From Amycolatopsis umgeniensis (GTDB lineage Bacteria; Actinomycetota; Actinomycetes; Mycobacteriales; Pseudonocardiaceae), in contig NZ_JACHMX010000001.1 in NCBI RefSeq assembly GCF_014205155.1, forward strand, positions 6,758,001 through 6,822,000: 64,000 nt of DNA, read 5' to 3'. The notes under the pieces are model-generated. The model was not told the origin of the DNA and made no database searches. It saw only the letters and a list, made by a program, of their open reading frames with translations. The position numbers and the translations under genes are program-made. This document shows positions 25,924 through 34,535 of this stretch, piece by piece; within the stretch, counting starts at the first letter, position 1, and each line of letters starts with the position of its first letter.

Positions 25924-27726
25924 GTGAGTCTTTTCCAGGCTGAGGCGGCGGCCGTGGAGGCCGAGGAGACTCCCACGAGACCCCGCCGGTTCGCCGCCGC
26001 CGACGCCGCCATCATGGGCGGCTTCCTGCTGTTCGCCTTCCTGCTCTACAACGGGCTCTGGCTCGATCTCAAAGAGGGCTATCTCTGGAACAGCGCTTCG
26101 GACCAGAACCTGTGGGAGTGGTTCTTCTCCGTCACCGCGGACAACGTGCTGCATCTGAGGAACCCGCTCTCCTCGCATTTCCAGAACCATCCGCTCGGCG
26201 TGAACCTGATGGCCAACACGGCCATGCTCGGCATCGGCATCCCGCTTTCGCCGATCACGCTCACCTTCGGCCCGACGGTCACCTGGGCGATCGCCCTCAC
26301 CGGCGGTCTCGCCGGTACGGCGGCGGCCTGGTACTGGGTCTTCTCGCGGCATCTGGTCACCCACCGCGTCGGTGCGGCCATCGGCGGCGCGTTCGTCGGA
26401 TTCGCCCCGCCGATGATCTCGCACGGCAACGCGCATCCGAACTTCGTCGCGTGGTTCGTCCTGCCGTTCATCGCGCTGCTGGTCTTCAAGATCGCCCGCG
26501 GCGAACGCCCGGTCCGCAACGGGATCTTCCTCGGCCTGCTGGCGGCGTACCAGATCTTCCTCGGCGAAGAGCCCCTGCTGATCTTCGCGATGGCGTTCGC
26601 GATCTTCGCCATCGCCTACTTCGCGACGAACTACCGCGAGTTCCCGCCGATGGCGAAACCGCTGGGGACCGGCGTCGGCATCGGTGTCCTCGTGGCGCTC
26701 GTGTTGTGCGCTTTCCCGCTGTGGTGGCAGTTCTTCGGTCCGCAGAGCTATCAGGCGATCGAACACGGCCCCGTCGGGAACGACACGGCCGCGTTCACGC
26801 GGTTCGCGACGCAGTCCGTCGCCGGACAGCCCGCCGCCGCCGCGGACGTGTCGATGAACCGCACCGAGGAGAACGCCTTCTTCGGCTGGCCGCTGATCGT
26901 GCTGATGGTGGTCATCACCGTCTGGCTGTGGCGTGAGGTGTTCGCGCGGGCGCTGGCGGTCTCGATGTTCGTGATGGCGTGGCTCTCGCTCGGCGTGCAA
27001 CTCGTCGTGGTGCACGAGGAAACCGGCATCCCGGGGCCGTGGAAACTGCTGTCGGAACTGCCGTTGTTCGAATCACTGCTGGAATCCCGGCTCGCGATGG
27101 GCTGCATCCCGCTCATCGGCGCTCTCCTGGCACTGGCGACCGAACGCGTCTACGCGGTCGCGTCGAAGCTGCCCGACGTGCCGGGGGAGCGGCGATTCCC
27201 GTTGCGGCTGGTGTGGATCGGCGTCGTCATCGCGGTACTGCTGCCGATCGCGCCGACGCAACTGATCGTGAAGGACCGCCCGCCGACACCGCGGTTCCTC
27301 GCCGACGGCACCTGGCGGAACTACGTCGCGCCCGGCGGGACCGTGGTGCCCGTGCCGTTGCCGAGTTCCGGCGAATCCGAGCCGCTGCACTGGCAGATCG
27401 ACGCGGGACTCGGCTACTCGATGCCGGAGGGGTACTTCGTCGGGCCGAGCGGCCCGGAGGACAAACGCGGCCGCTACGGCGCGATCCAGCGGCCGACGTC
27501 GATCATCTTCGACCAGGTCAAGCAGACCGGGATCCCGGCGACGATCACCGAGTCGCAGCGCGTGCAGGCGCTGGAAGACCTGCGGTACTGGAACGCGGAC
27601 GTCCTCGTACTGATCCCGCGCGAACACCAGGACGCGTTCCGGGCCACGGTGGACCTGCTGCTGCGGAAGCCCGCCGAGTTCGTCGACGGTGTGTGGGTCT
27701 GGGACGTCCGGACGATCACTCCCTGA
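25924..27726 (+). CDS. Polytopic membrane protein, GT-C glycosyltransferase-like
   Basis: A 600-residue integral membrane protein with about eleven hydrophobic helices between residues 30 and 450 and a 130-residue C-terminal extracytoplasmic domain. After the first helix comes WNSASDQNLWEWFF, an acidic loop at the place where GT-C enzymes carry the catalytic Asp, then HPLGVNLMANTA. This suggests a lipid-linked sugar transferase, but no family signature is decisive. It starts with GTG 25924, 9 bases after the serpin. Call is tentative. Confidence 0.6.
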   Translation: MSLFQAEAAAVEAEETPTRPRRFAAADAAIMGGFLLFAFLLYNGLWLDLKEGYLWNSASDQNLWEWFFSVTADNVLHLRNPLSSHFQNHPLGVNLMANTAMLGIGIPLSPITLTFGPTVTWAIALTGGLAGTAAAWYWVFSRHLVTHRVGAAIGGAFVGFAPPMISHGNAHPNFVAWFVLPFIALLVFKIARGERPVRNGIFLGLLAAYQIFLGEEPLLIFAMAFAIFAIAYFATNYREFPPMAKPLGTGVGIGVLVALVLCAFPLWWQFFGPQSYQAIEHGPVGNDTAAFTRFATQSVAGQPAAAADVSMNRTEENAFFGWPLIVLMVVITVWLWREVFARALAVSMFVMAWLSLGVQLVVVHEETGIPGPWKLLSELPLFESLLESRLAMGCIPLIGALLALATERVYAVASKLPDVPGERRFPLRLVWIGVVIAVLLPIAPTQLIVKDRPPTPRFLADGTWRNYVAPGGTVVPVPLPSSGESEPLHWQIDAGLGYSMPEGYFVGPSGPEDKRGRYGAIQRPTSIIFDQVKQTGIPATITESQRVQALEDLRYWNADVLVLIPREHQDAFRATVDLLLRKPAEFVDGVWVWDVRTITP

Positions 27727-27740
27727 CCGGGTCACCGTTG

Positions 27741-27797
27741 AGTACGTGAAGGCCCCCTTCCTTGCGTCTAGCGCTGTGAAGGGGGCCTTCATGTACT
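27741..27797. terminator. Long palindrome 3' of the membrane protein gene
   Basis: Arms AGTACgTGAAGGCCCCCTT (27741-27759) and the complementary 27779-27797 pair with one mismatch. The loop is 19 bases. The left arm and start of the loop share GAAGGCCCCCTTCCTTGCGT with the hairpin after glyS at 18661. It sits 15 bases after a stop codon in a convergent gap, which suits a terminator. Confidence 0.7.
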
Positions 27798-27804
27798 TGG
27801 GAGC

Positions 27805-27827
27805 CGCGTGAAGGAGTCCTTCACGCG
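27805..27827. terminator. Perfect short palindrome GCGTGAAGGA/TCCTTCACGC
   Basis: Eleven-bp perfect arms (27805-27815 and 27817-27827) around one central base. It lies between the long palindrome at 27741 and repeat copy 3, so three inverted-repeat structures stand in one convergent gap. Confidence 0.6.
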
Positions 27828-27880
27828 CAGCCGCTGTGACTGATGGTGTCCCTGGGGCGACCATGGCGATCACGGAGAGA

Positions 27881-28085
27881 GTGAAGGCCTCCTTGGCGAC
27901 CCTCGATTTGCTTGCCCACTGGCGTGGCCGGCGGTCGAGCGTGAAGGATTTGGGACGTTGAACGTCCCAAATCCTCCACCGTCGATCCCCGAACAGATCG
28001 AGCCGCCAGCTACGCGCAGGTCAGACGTAGGTAAACAAATGAAGGCCTCCTTCCCTACCTTCAGGGTAGGCAAGAGGTCCTTCAC
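27881..28085 (-). repeat. Dispersed composite repeat with inverted ends, copy 3 (inverted orientation)
   Basis: The 205-base copy lies in reverse orientation. Read on the plus strand it begins GTGAAGGCCTCCTTG (27881) and ends CAAGAGGTCCTTCAC (28071-28085). The 55 bases at 27881-27935 are the reverse complement of the right end of copies 1 and 2 with one difference. The internal palindrome is centred on 27960. It is the most diverged copy on its other side. It separates convergent genes. Confidence 0.82.
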
Positions 28086-28113
28086 GGACCTGCGATCGAC
28101 CTCGGCCGGATGA

Positions 28114-29454
28114 CTAACCTCGCCGCCGGTGCACGACGAAAGGTTCCGTGTCCTCATCGACGCCCCAGGAGCCGCCGAGCCCGCTCCACTGTGAGCCAGC
28201 GAACGGTTCGTCGAGGGTTCTGGCCATGTGCTCGTTGACCCGCACCGTGCCGCATTCGAGCCGCATCGCGACCTCTGCGGCACGCTCCTCGTCCGCGCCC
28301 CACACCGAACCGCACAGGCCGGACGTCGTGGCGTTCGCGAGTTCGACGGCTTCGTCCACTGTGGAGCATCGCACGATCGGCAGCACCGGGCCGGCCTGCT
28401 CCTCGCGCACCACCCGCATCCCGTCGTGCGCCTCGGCGAGGATCGCCGGGGCGAAGAAGTACCCGGGTCCGTCGAGCCGTCCGCCGGTGACGATGCGGGC
28501 CCCCGCCGCCCGCGCCTCCTCGGTGAGTTCGATGACGCGGTCGTACCTCGGCTTGTTGTTCACCGGGCCGAGCTGCGTCCCGGGTGCCCGCCCGTCGCCC
28601 ACCACCACCGTTTCCGCGAAGGCCGCCAGCGCCTCGACGATGCCGTCGTACGCGGGGCCGACGGCGTAGACCCGTTTGACCGCCATGCGGTTCTGCCCGC
28701 AGTTGGCGAAAGCGCTCCAGAACAGTCTTTCCGCGATATCGGCGGGATCGGTATCGGGGAGGACGATCGCGGGATCGTTGCCGCCCAGTTCCAGCGCCAG
28801 CCGTTTCAACCCGGGCGCGGCCGCCGCGGCCACGTGCTTCCCCGTGGGGACGGAGCCGGTGAAGTCGACCTTCTTGATGCCGGGGTGGGCGACCAGGCGT
28901 TCGCCCAGCGGGTCCTGCCCGGTGAGCACGGTCAGCACGCCCGGTGGCAGCACCTCCGTCAGCATCCGGCCGAGGTGCAGGGTGGTGAGCGGGGTCCGCG
29001 GCGACGGCTTCAGCACCACCGTGTTCCCCGCGGCGAACGCGGGCGCGAGCTTCGCGACGGCCAGTTGCACGGGGAAGTTCCACGGCGTGATCGCGGCGAC
29101 CGGGCCCAGCGGCCGCCGGTGCACCTCGACCCGGCCATCGCCGACGACCTGCGGTTCGAGTCTCAGCCGGGCGAAGTGCCGGAACCGCGCCGCTGCCCTG
29201 GCGAACTCGGCTTTGGCCTCCCGCAGCGGCTTTCCCTGCTCTTCGGTCAGCACGGGGGCCAGCACCGCCGCGGCCTCGTCGACGACGACAGCGCACGAAG
29301 CCAACGCGGCGTGCCGATCGGTGGTGCGCCAGGCGGGCCAGGCGCGGGCGGCGGCCCGTACCGCTTTGTCGACATCATCGGGTCCGGCGTCCGGGACGTT
29401 CGTGATCCGTTGCCCCGTCGCGGGGTCTTCGACGGCGAGCATCGGGTGGTCCAT
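28114..29454 (-). CDS. Aldehyde dehydrogenase homologue without the catalytic cysteine
   Basis: A 446-residue protein of the NAD(P)+-dependent aldehyde dehydrogenase superfamily. Conserved blocks are AAITPWNFPVQLAVAKLAPA, DFTGSVPTGKHVA, LALELGGNDPAIV with the general-base Glu at 222, and EEQAGPVLPI. The usual GQxC active site reads FANCGQNRMAVKR: Arg 256 stands where the nucleophilic Cys belongs, and a Cys occurs four residues earlier (252). Classical activity is therefore doubtful. Length is slightly short for the family. GGAGG lies before the ATG at 29454. A CMD-like gene is divergent. Confidence 0.85.
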   Translation of the reverse strand: MDHPMLAVEDPATGQRITNVPDAGPDDVDKAVRAAARAWPAWRTTDRHAALASCAVVVDEAAAVLAPVLTEEQGKPLREAKAEFARAAARFRHFARLRLEPQVVGDGRVEVHRRPLGPVAAITPWNFPVQLAVAKLAPAFAAGNTVVLKPSPRTPLTTLHLGRMLTEVLPPGVLTVLTGQDPLGERLVAHPGIKKVDFTGSVPTGKHVAAAAAPGLKRLALELGGNDPAIVLPDTDPADIAERLFWSAFANCGQNRMAVKRVYAVGPAYDGIVEALAAFAETVVVGDGRAPGTQLGPVNNKPRYDRVIELTEEARAAGARIVTGGRLDGPGYFFAPAILAEAHDGMRVVREEQAGPVLPIVRCSTVDEAVELANATTSGLCGSVWGADEERAAEVAMRLECGTVRVNEHMARTLDEPFAGSQWSGLGGSWGVDEDTEPFVVHRRRG

Positions 29455-29690
29455 GTGTTTCCTCCGGTGGGAGAGTGCGGAGGGATCGCCGAAGAGACCG
29501 ACGTGTCGGCATCGGTTGTATCGAAGGAATTGCCGAGCGTAAGCGTACCTTCGTTGATCGAATGGGGGTTCCGGCGAAAAGGCTAACCAGATTCCATTCC
29601 GGTCTCGTGGCCTACGTCACCGGTACCGCTGTCACGTCCGCGCGGGCCGTCTCGTCCACCTTCTGATCGCAACCGCACGAGGAGGACACC

Positions 29691-30257
29691 ATGCCGCGTA
29701 TTCCCGCCGTCAAAACCGCCGAAGCCGGATTCCTGCTGAAGCTGTTCTACAAGTTCGCCGGGAAGCGCTTCGGCGCCGTGCCCGAGCCGTTGGCGGTCTC
29801 CGCGCACCACCCGGCGCTGCTCCGCGCGAGCGGGCTCCACGAAATGCTGGTCGAAAAGGCCAGCAAGGCGCTGCCGTCGAACGTGCGCGAGCTGGCCGTG
29901 TACCGGGTCGCCACGCGGCTCGGCTGCGCGTGGTGCATCGATTTCGGGACCATGCTGCAGATGCACGACGGGCTCGACATCGAACGGTTGAAGAACATCG
30001 ACGACTACGCGAAGTCGCCCGCCTTCACCGGTCAGGAACGGCTGGCGCTCGCGTACGCCGACGCGATGACCGAGAGCCCGGTGACCGTCACCGACGAGCA
30101 GGTCGCCGAACTGGAAGGCGAGTTCGGCCGCAAGGGCGTCATCGAGCTGACCTACCAGATCGCGCTCGAGAACATGCGTGCCCGGATGAACAGCGCGCTC
30201 GACATCACCGCGCAGGGGTTCACCTCGGGCGACGCCTGCCGGGTCCCGCTTCCCTGA
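29691..30257 (+). CDS. Carboxymuconolactone-decarboxylase / AhpD-like protein
   Basis: A 188-residue protein of the CMD/AhpD superfamily. Its redox-type motif LGCAWCIDFGTMLQ (CxxC near residues 77-80) suggests AhpD-like alkylhydroperoxidase rather than lactone decarboxylase activity. A CGAGGAGGA ribosome site precedes the ATG. Its TGA directly abuts the TGA of the convergent sigma gene. ECF41 sigma factors are known to control CMD-family genes, so this is the likely regulatory target. Confidence 0.88.
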   Translation: MPRIPAVKTAEAGFLLKLFYKFAGKRFGAVPEPLAVSAHHPALLRASGLHEMLVEKASKALPSNVRELAVYRVATRLGCAWCIDFGTMLQMHDGLDIERLKNIDDYAKSPAFTGQERLALAYADAMTESPVTVTDEQVAELEGEFGRKGVIELTYQIALENMRARMNSALDITAQGFTSGDACRVPLP

Positions 30258-31196
30258 TCAGGCGTCGACGCGGGCCCGCGCGGTGGTGAGCTTGTCCGGG
30301 TTCGCCATGTCGTAGATCGCCTCGATCTTGCCGTCACGGATGACGAACGCGTCGACGTGCTCGTCCAGCGCCCGGTATCCCTCAGAAGCGGCCTGCGGCG
30401 GGATGTACAGCCCGAGGTCGCCGTTGACCAGCGCGAGCCTCGCCTGTTCGATCCCGGCCGGGTCGTACATCCGCATGAGCCCCTGGAACAGCCGGCTGAC
30501 CTTGTCGAAGCCGGTGACCGTGTGCACCGCCGTGCGCGCCTTGCCGCCGCCGTCGCCGATCAGGACGACGTCCGGGTGCAGCACCTCGGCCACCGCCTGG
30601 ATGTCGCCGGTGAGCATCGCGGTCATGAACTTCTCGATGATCCGCTGCTGCTCGGCCAGCACCGTCCTGGGCGGCGGGTCGGCGTCGGCGAGCGCGCGGC
30701 GGCCGCGGGAACCGTGCTGGCGCGCGGCGTCGGTGGTGCAGCCCAGGATCTCGGCGATCTCGCCGAACGGCACCGAAAACGCGTCGTGCAGGACGAACGC
30801 GACGCGCTGCTCGGGGGTCAGCCGGTCGAGGACCACCATCGCCGCCATCCGCATCCCGTCGTCGCGGACGGCGACGGCCAGCGGATCCTCCGACGACGGC
30901 GTGCCGAGCGGGCCCAGGACCGGCTCGGGCAGCCATTCGCCCACGTATCGCTCCCGGCGGACCACCGCCGAACGCAGCCTGTCGAGGCAGATCCGGCTGA
31001 CGACGGTGGTCAGCCAGCCCTTGTGGTCCTCGATGGCCGTGCGGCGGCGCTCGTCCAAGCCGCTCAACCGCAGCCAGGACTCCTGGACCGCGTCTTCGGC
31101 GTCGGACAGCGCGCCGGTGAGCCGGTACGCGACCGACACCAGATGGGGGCGCAGTGCGGCGAACTTCCCGGCGAGTTCGTCCAGGGCGGTGCTCAT
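30258..31196 (-). CDS. ECF41-family RNA polymerase sigma factor with SnoaL-like C-terminal domain
   Basis: A 312-residue ECF sigma factor. Region 2 includes AVQESWLRLSGLDERRR; region 4 is LTPEQRVAFVLHDAFSVPFG then EIAEILGCTTDAARQHGSRG. The linker motif WLPEP (88-92) and C-terminal DGGGKAR (215-221) are ECF41 hallmarks. The SnoaL-like extension takes the place of an anti-sigma factor in that group and modulates activity. ATG 31196 starts it. The convergent CMD gene is the typical ECF41 partner. Confidence 0.93.
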   Translation of the reverse strand: MSTALDELAGKFAALRPHLVSVAYRLTGALSDAEDAVQESWLRLSGLDERRRTAIEDHKGWLTTVVSRICLDRLRSAVVRRERYVGEWLPEPVLGPLGTPSSEDPLAVAVRDDGMRMAAMVVLDRLTPEQRVAFVLHDAFSVPFGEIAEILGCTTDAARQHGSRGRRALADADPPPRTVLAEQQRIIEKFMTAMLTGDIQAVAEVLHPDVVLIGDGGGKARTAVHTVTGFDKVSRLFQGLMRMYDPAGIEQARLALVNGDLGLYIPPQAASEGYRALDEHVDAFVIRDGKIEAIYDMANPDKLTTARARVDA

Positions 31197-31241
31197 TCCC
31201 CGAGTGTGCCGCACGGCGCTCCGGGAGCACGGCCTAGAGTG

Positions 31242-33146
31242 ATGAGCGTGGCAGGACGGATTCGGGAGAGCGACATCGCGGAGGTGCGCGAGCGCAACCG
31301 GATCGACGAGGTCATCGGTGATTACGTGGCGCTGCGCAGTGCCGGAGGCGGCAGCCTGAAGGGCCTTTGCCCGTTCCACAACGAGAAGACCCCGTCGTTC
31401 AACGTGCGCCCCACCCACGGCACCTTCCACTGCTTCGGCTGTGGCGAGGGCGGCGACGTGATCAAGTTCATCCAGAAGATGGACCTGATTTCGTTCGTGG
31501 AGGCCGTCGAGCGGCTCGCGGATCGCGCGGGGTTCCGGCTGACCTACGAGGGCGGCGGCGGGAGCGTCCAGCGCGATCGCGGCACCCGTGCCCGGCTGAT
31601 CGAGGCGCACCGCGCGGCCCAGGAGTTCTACGCCGAGCAGCTGGTCACCCCGGACGCGCGCGCGGCGCGGGACTTCCTGTCCGAGCGGGGTTTCGACGCC
31701 GCCGCGGCGCAGACGTTCGGCTGCGGCTACGCGCCCGCCGGCTGGGACAAGCTCACCAAGCACCTGCTCAACCGCGGGTTCGAGGTCAAGGAACTGCTCA
31801 CGGCCGGACTGGCCAAGGAGGGGCAGCGCGGGCCGATGGACCGGTTCAACCGGCGCCTGCTCTGGCCCATCCGGGACGTCGGCAACGAGGTGGTCGGGTT
31901 CGGCGCGCGGCGACTGTACGACGACGACCGTGTCTCGGCGAAGTACCTGAACACGGCGGAATCGCCGATCTACAAGAAGTCGCAGGTGATGTTCGGCCTC
32001 GATCTGGCCAAACGCGAGATCGCGAAGCGGCACCAGGTCGTCGTGGTCGAGGGTTACACCGACGTGATGGCGATGCACGCCGCCGGGGTTCCGACGGCCG
32101 TCGCGTCGTCGGGGACGGCGTTCGGCGAGGACCACATGAAGGTGCTTCGCCGGCTGATGATGGACGACGACGCCTTCCGCGGCGAAGTGATCTTCACCTT
32201 CGACGGTGACGAAGCGGGCCAGAAGGCGGCGTTGAAGGCTTTCGAGGGTGACCAGACCTTCGCCGGGCAGACCTACATCGCGGTCGCCCCCGACGGTATG
32301 GACCCGTGCGAACTGCGGCTCGCCAAGGGTGACACCGCGGTGCGCGATCTGGTCGCGCGGCGGATCCCGCTGTTCGAGTTCGCGATCAAGAGCATGCTCA
32401 AGGCCTTCGACCTCGACTCCGTCGACGGTCAGGTCGCGGCGCTGCAGAAGACCGTCCCGATGGTCGCGGGGATCAAGGACCGCGCCAGCCGTGACGGCTA
32501 CGCGTCGAAACTCGCCTGGTGGGTCGGCTGGCAGGACGCGGCGCAGGTGGTGAACCGGGTCCGCGGCAGCGCGGGCGCCACGGCGAAACGCTCCACCACC
32601 GTCGACACCCGGCGGTCCGCCCCGGCGGCCACCGCCACCGCCGACGAGGACCTGCCGAGGCCCGCGCCCGGTGATCCGCGGTTCATCGCGCAGCGCGAGG
32701 CGCTCAAGGCGGCACTGCAGCAGCCGATGCTCGCCGGGGCCGAGTACGACGCGCTCCCCGAGGAAGCGTTCACCCATCCGGTGTACGTCGCCGTCCACAA
32801 GGCGTTGCTGGCCGCCGGGGGAGCGGGATCCGGCCTGACCGGGCCCGCCCTGCTCGACGCGGCCGCCCCGCATTGTCCACAAGGGACGGTGCGGCGCGTG
32901 CTCAGCGAGCTTTCGGTGGAACCGTTGCGCGCCAAGGGCGAGGTCGACTCGCGCTACATCTCCGCACAGCTCGCGGCGGTGCAGGAGAGCCTGATCGGCC
33001 GCCAGATCAACGAGATCAAGTCGAAACTCCAGCGGCTTTCCCCGGTCGAGGCGCCGGACGACTATCGCGCGCTGTTCGGCGACCTCGTCGCGCTCGAGCA
33101 GTACCGGAAGGCGCTGAAGGAACAGGCCATCGGCGGATTGGACTGA
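31242..33146 (+). CDS. dnaG: DNA primase DnaG
   Basis: A 634-residue replicative primase. The CHC2 zinc site shows CPFHNEKTPSF and HCFGCGEGG (C43, H46, C64, C67). The TOPRIM core has VVVEGYTDVMAMHAAG and FTFDGDEAGQKAA. The C-terminal helicase-binding part (about 450-634) is typical. ATG 31242 is taken; GTG 31248 is an equal alternative because mycobacterial homologues begin near there. It diverges from the sigma gene across 45 bases. Confidence 0.95.
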   Translation: MSVAGRIRESDIAEVRERNRIDEVIGDYVALRSAGGGSLKGLCPFHNEKTPSFNVRPTHGTFHCFGCGEGGDVIKFIQKMDLISFVEAVERLADRAGFRLTYEGGGGSVQRDRGTRARLIEAHRAAQEFYAEQLVTPDARAARDFLSERGFDAAAAQTFGCGYAPAGWDKLTKHLLNRGFEVKELLTAGLAKEGQRGPMDRFNRRLLWPIRDVGNEVVGFGARRLYDDDRVSAKYLNTAESPIYKKSQVMFGLDLAKREIAKRHQVVVVEGYTDVMAMHAAGVPTAVASSGTAFGEDHMKVLRRLMMDDDAFRGEVIFTFDGDEAGQKAALKAFEGDQTFAGQTYIAVAPDGMDPCELRLAKGDTAVRDLVARRIPLFEFAIKSMLKAFDLDSVDGQVAALQKTVPMVAGIKDRASRDGYASKLAWWVGWQDAAQVVNRVRGSAGATAKRSTTVDTRRSAPAATATADEDLPRPAPGDPRFIAQREALKAALQQPMLAGAEYDALPEEAFTHPVYVAVHKALLAAGGAGSGLTGPALLDAAAPHCPQGTVRRVLSELSVEPLRAKGEVDSRYISAQLAAVQESLIGRQINEIKSKLQRLSPVEAPDDYRALFGDLVALEQYRKALKEQAIGGLD

Positions 33147-33148
33147 GC

Positions 33149-33661
33149 ATGGGCTGGCTGCGTCACCTGCTGGGTGACCGTGTCCCGGCGGATTTCGACG
33201 GCACGCTGGACGACGGCGAGCACGTCGTCGGGAGCGCGGCGGTCGAGGGCGGCGGGTACCTGCTCGTCACGCCGCTCGGCCTGTGGGTGCCGGGCCCGCG
33301 CCGGGTCGGCTGGCATCTGGTCGGCAAGGCCGCGTGGTCCGACGGGGTGGTCACGCTCACCGAATCCGAGGAGACCGGAACGGCGGGGAAAGCCGTGCTG
33401 CTGGCAGACAAAGCCCCTGTCCGGTTCAGGCTCGCCAGGCCGGGCAAGGTCCCGATCCTGATCCGGCAGCGTGTCGACGGCTCGGTCCGGGAGCGGCACC
33501 GCAAGGACCTCGGGACCGGGGGAGCGTGGTTCGTCGAGCGCAAGATCCCCGGTCAGGACGGCACCGTCCTGCAGGTGCGACCCGATCCGGGCACCGACGT
33601 CGAGGTGATCAAGGCGATCGCCGAGGAAGCGGCGGAGAAACTGGCCAAGCCCCGCGGCTAG
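33149..33661 (+). CDS. Conserved hypothetical protein downstream of dnaG
   Basis: A 170-residue cytoplasmic protein starting 3 bases after dnaG. It has short beta-rich segments (GGYLLVTPLGLWVPGPRRVG, VTLTESEE) that suggest a PH-like barrel, then a C-terminal helix EVIKAIAEEAAEKLAK. No catalytic motif. Small proteins of this kind follow dnaG in related actinobacteria. Function unknown. Confidence 0.75.
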   Translation: MGWLRHLLGDRVPADFDGTLDDGEHVVGSAAVEGGGYLLVTPLGLWVPGPRRVGWHLVGKAAWSDGVVTLTESEETGTAGKAVLLADKAPVRFRLARPGKVPILIRQRVDGSVRERHRKDLGTGGAWFVERKIPGQDGTVLQVRPDPGTDVEVIKAIAEEAAEKLAKPRG

Positions 33662-33694
33662 CAGTACGCTCGTACTGTATCGCTGGGAGGCGCC

Positions 33695-34459
33695 ATGTGG
33701 GATCCGGTCAAATACCTCGACTACGCCGACCTGCGGGCCCGGCCGTTCCACGACCTCGTCGCGCGGATACCGGCCGTGAAGCCGCGCCGGGTCGCCGACC
33801 TCGGCTGCGGACCCGGGAATCTGACCGTCGACCTGGCGGAACGCTGGCCGGACGCGATCATCGAAGCGAGCGACAGTTCCCCTGAAATGGTCGAGGCCGC
33901 GCGCTCGCGGGGCGTCGACGCCCGGGTGCTGGACGTCAACGACTGGGCACCCGAGCCGGACACCGACGTCGTCATCTCGAACGCCGTGCTCCAGTGGGTC
34001 CCGGAGCACCGTGTCCTGCTCCGTCGCTGGGTGGATCTCCTGCCGTCCGGGGCGACGCTCGCGTTCCAGGTCCCCGGCAACTTCGACGCCCCGTCGCATG
34101 CCCTGGTCCGTGCCCTCGCGCGCACCGAGGAATGGGCCCCGCGCCTCGCCGACGTCGTCCTGCGGGAGAACGAGGCCGTCGACAGCCCACTCGGCTACGG
34201 GAACCTGCTCGCCGACGCGGGGTGTGCCGTCGACGCCTGGGAGACGACGTATCTGCAGCGGCTGACGGGGGAGGACGCCGTGCTCGAATGGATCACGGGC
34301 ACCTCGCTGCGGCCGGTCAAGAACGCCCTGCCCGGGGAGGACTGGGACCACTTCCGCGCGCAGATCGCCCGCGAACTGGACGAGGCCTACCCGCCGCGCC
34401 CCGACGGGACGACCTGGTTCGAGTTCCGGCGGGTCTTCGTGGTCGCCGTCGTGAGCTGA
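33695..34459 (+). CDS. tam: Trans-aconitate 2-methyltransferase-like enzyme
   Basis: A 254-residue class I SAM-dependent methyltransferase. Motif I is VADLGCGPGNLT (residues 33-44), followed by SDSSPEMVEAAR and VISNAVLQWVPEHRVLLRRW. The WDPVKYLDYADLRARPFHDL start and FEFRRVFVVAV end are typical for Tam, which methyl-esterifies trans-aconitate. GGGAGGCGCC precedes the ATG. It is separated from the upstream gene by 33 bases. Name rests on pattern; substrate not proven. Confidence 0.85.
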   Translation: MWDPVKYLDYADLRARPFHDLVARIPAVKPRRVADLGCGPGNLTVDLAERWPDAIIEASDSSPEMVEAARSRGVDARVLDVNDWAPEPDTDVVISNAVLQWVPEHRVLLRRWVDLLPSGATLAFQVPGNFDAPSHALVRALARTEEWAPRLADVVLRENEAVDSPLGYGNLLADAGCAVDAWETTYLQRLTGEDAVLEWITGTSLRPVKNALPGEDWDHFRAQIARELDEAYPPRPDGTTWFEFRRVFVVAVVS

Positions 34460-34478
34460 TCTCCTCGTCAGACGCAGT

Positions 34479-34521
34479 GAAGGGGCCCTTCGCCGCGTCG
34501 CATGCGGTGAAGGGCCCCTTC
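34479..34521. terminator. GAAGGGGCCCTTC inverted repeat, convergent gap
   Basis: Perfect 13-bp arms at 34479-34491 and 34509-34521 with a 17-base loop. Each arm is itself nearly palindromic. It lies between two convergent genes and is thematically related to the other GTGAAGG-type palindromes in this window. Confidence 0.65.
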
Positions 34522-34535
34522 GGCTCAGGCCGGCG

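Noticed and set aside
31197..32882. N-terminal extension of the sigma factor frame
   Set aside because: The frame stays open antisense to dnaG, but sigma homology begins only at ATG 31196.
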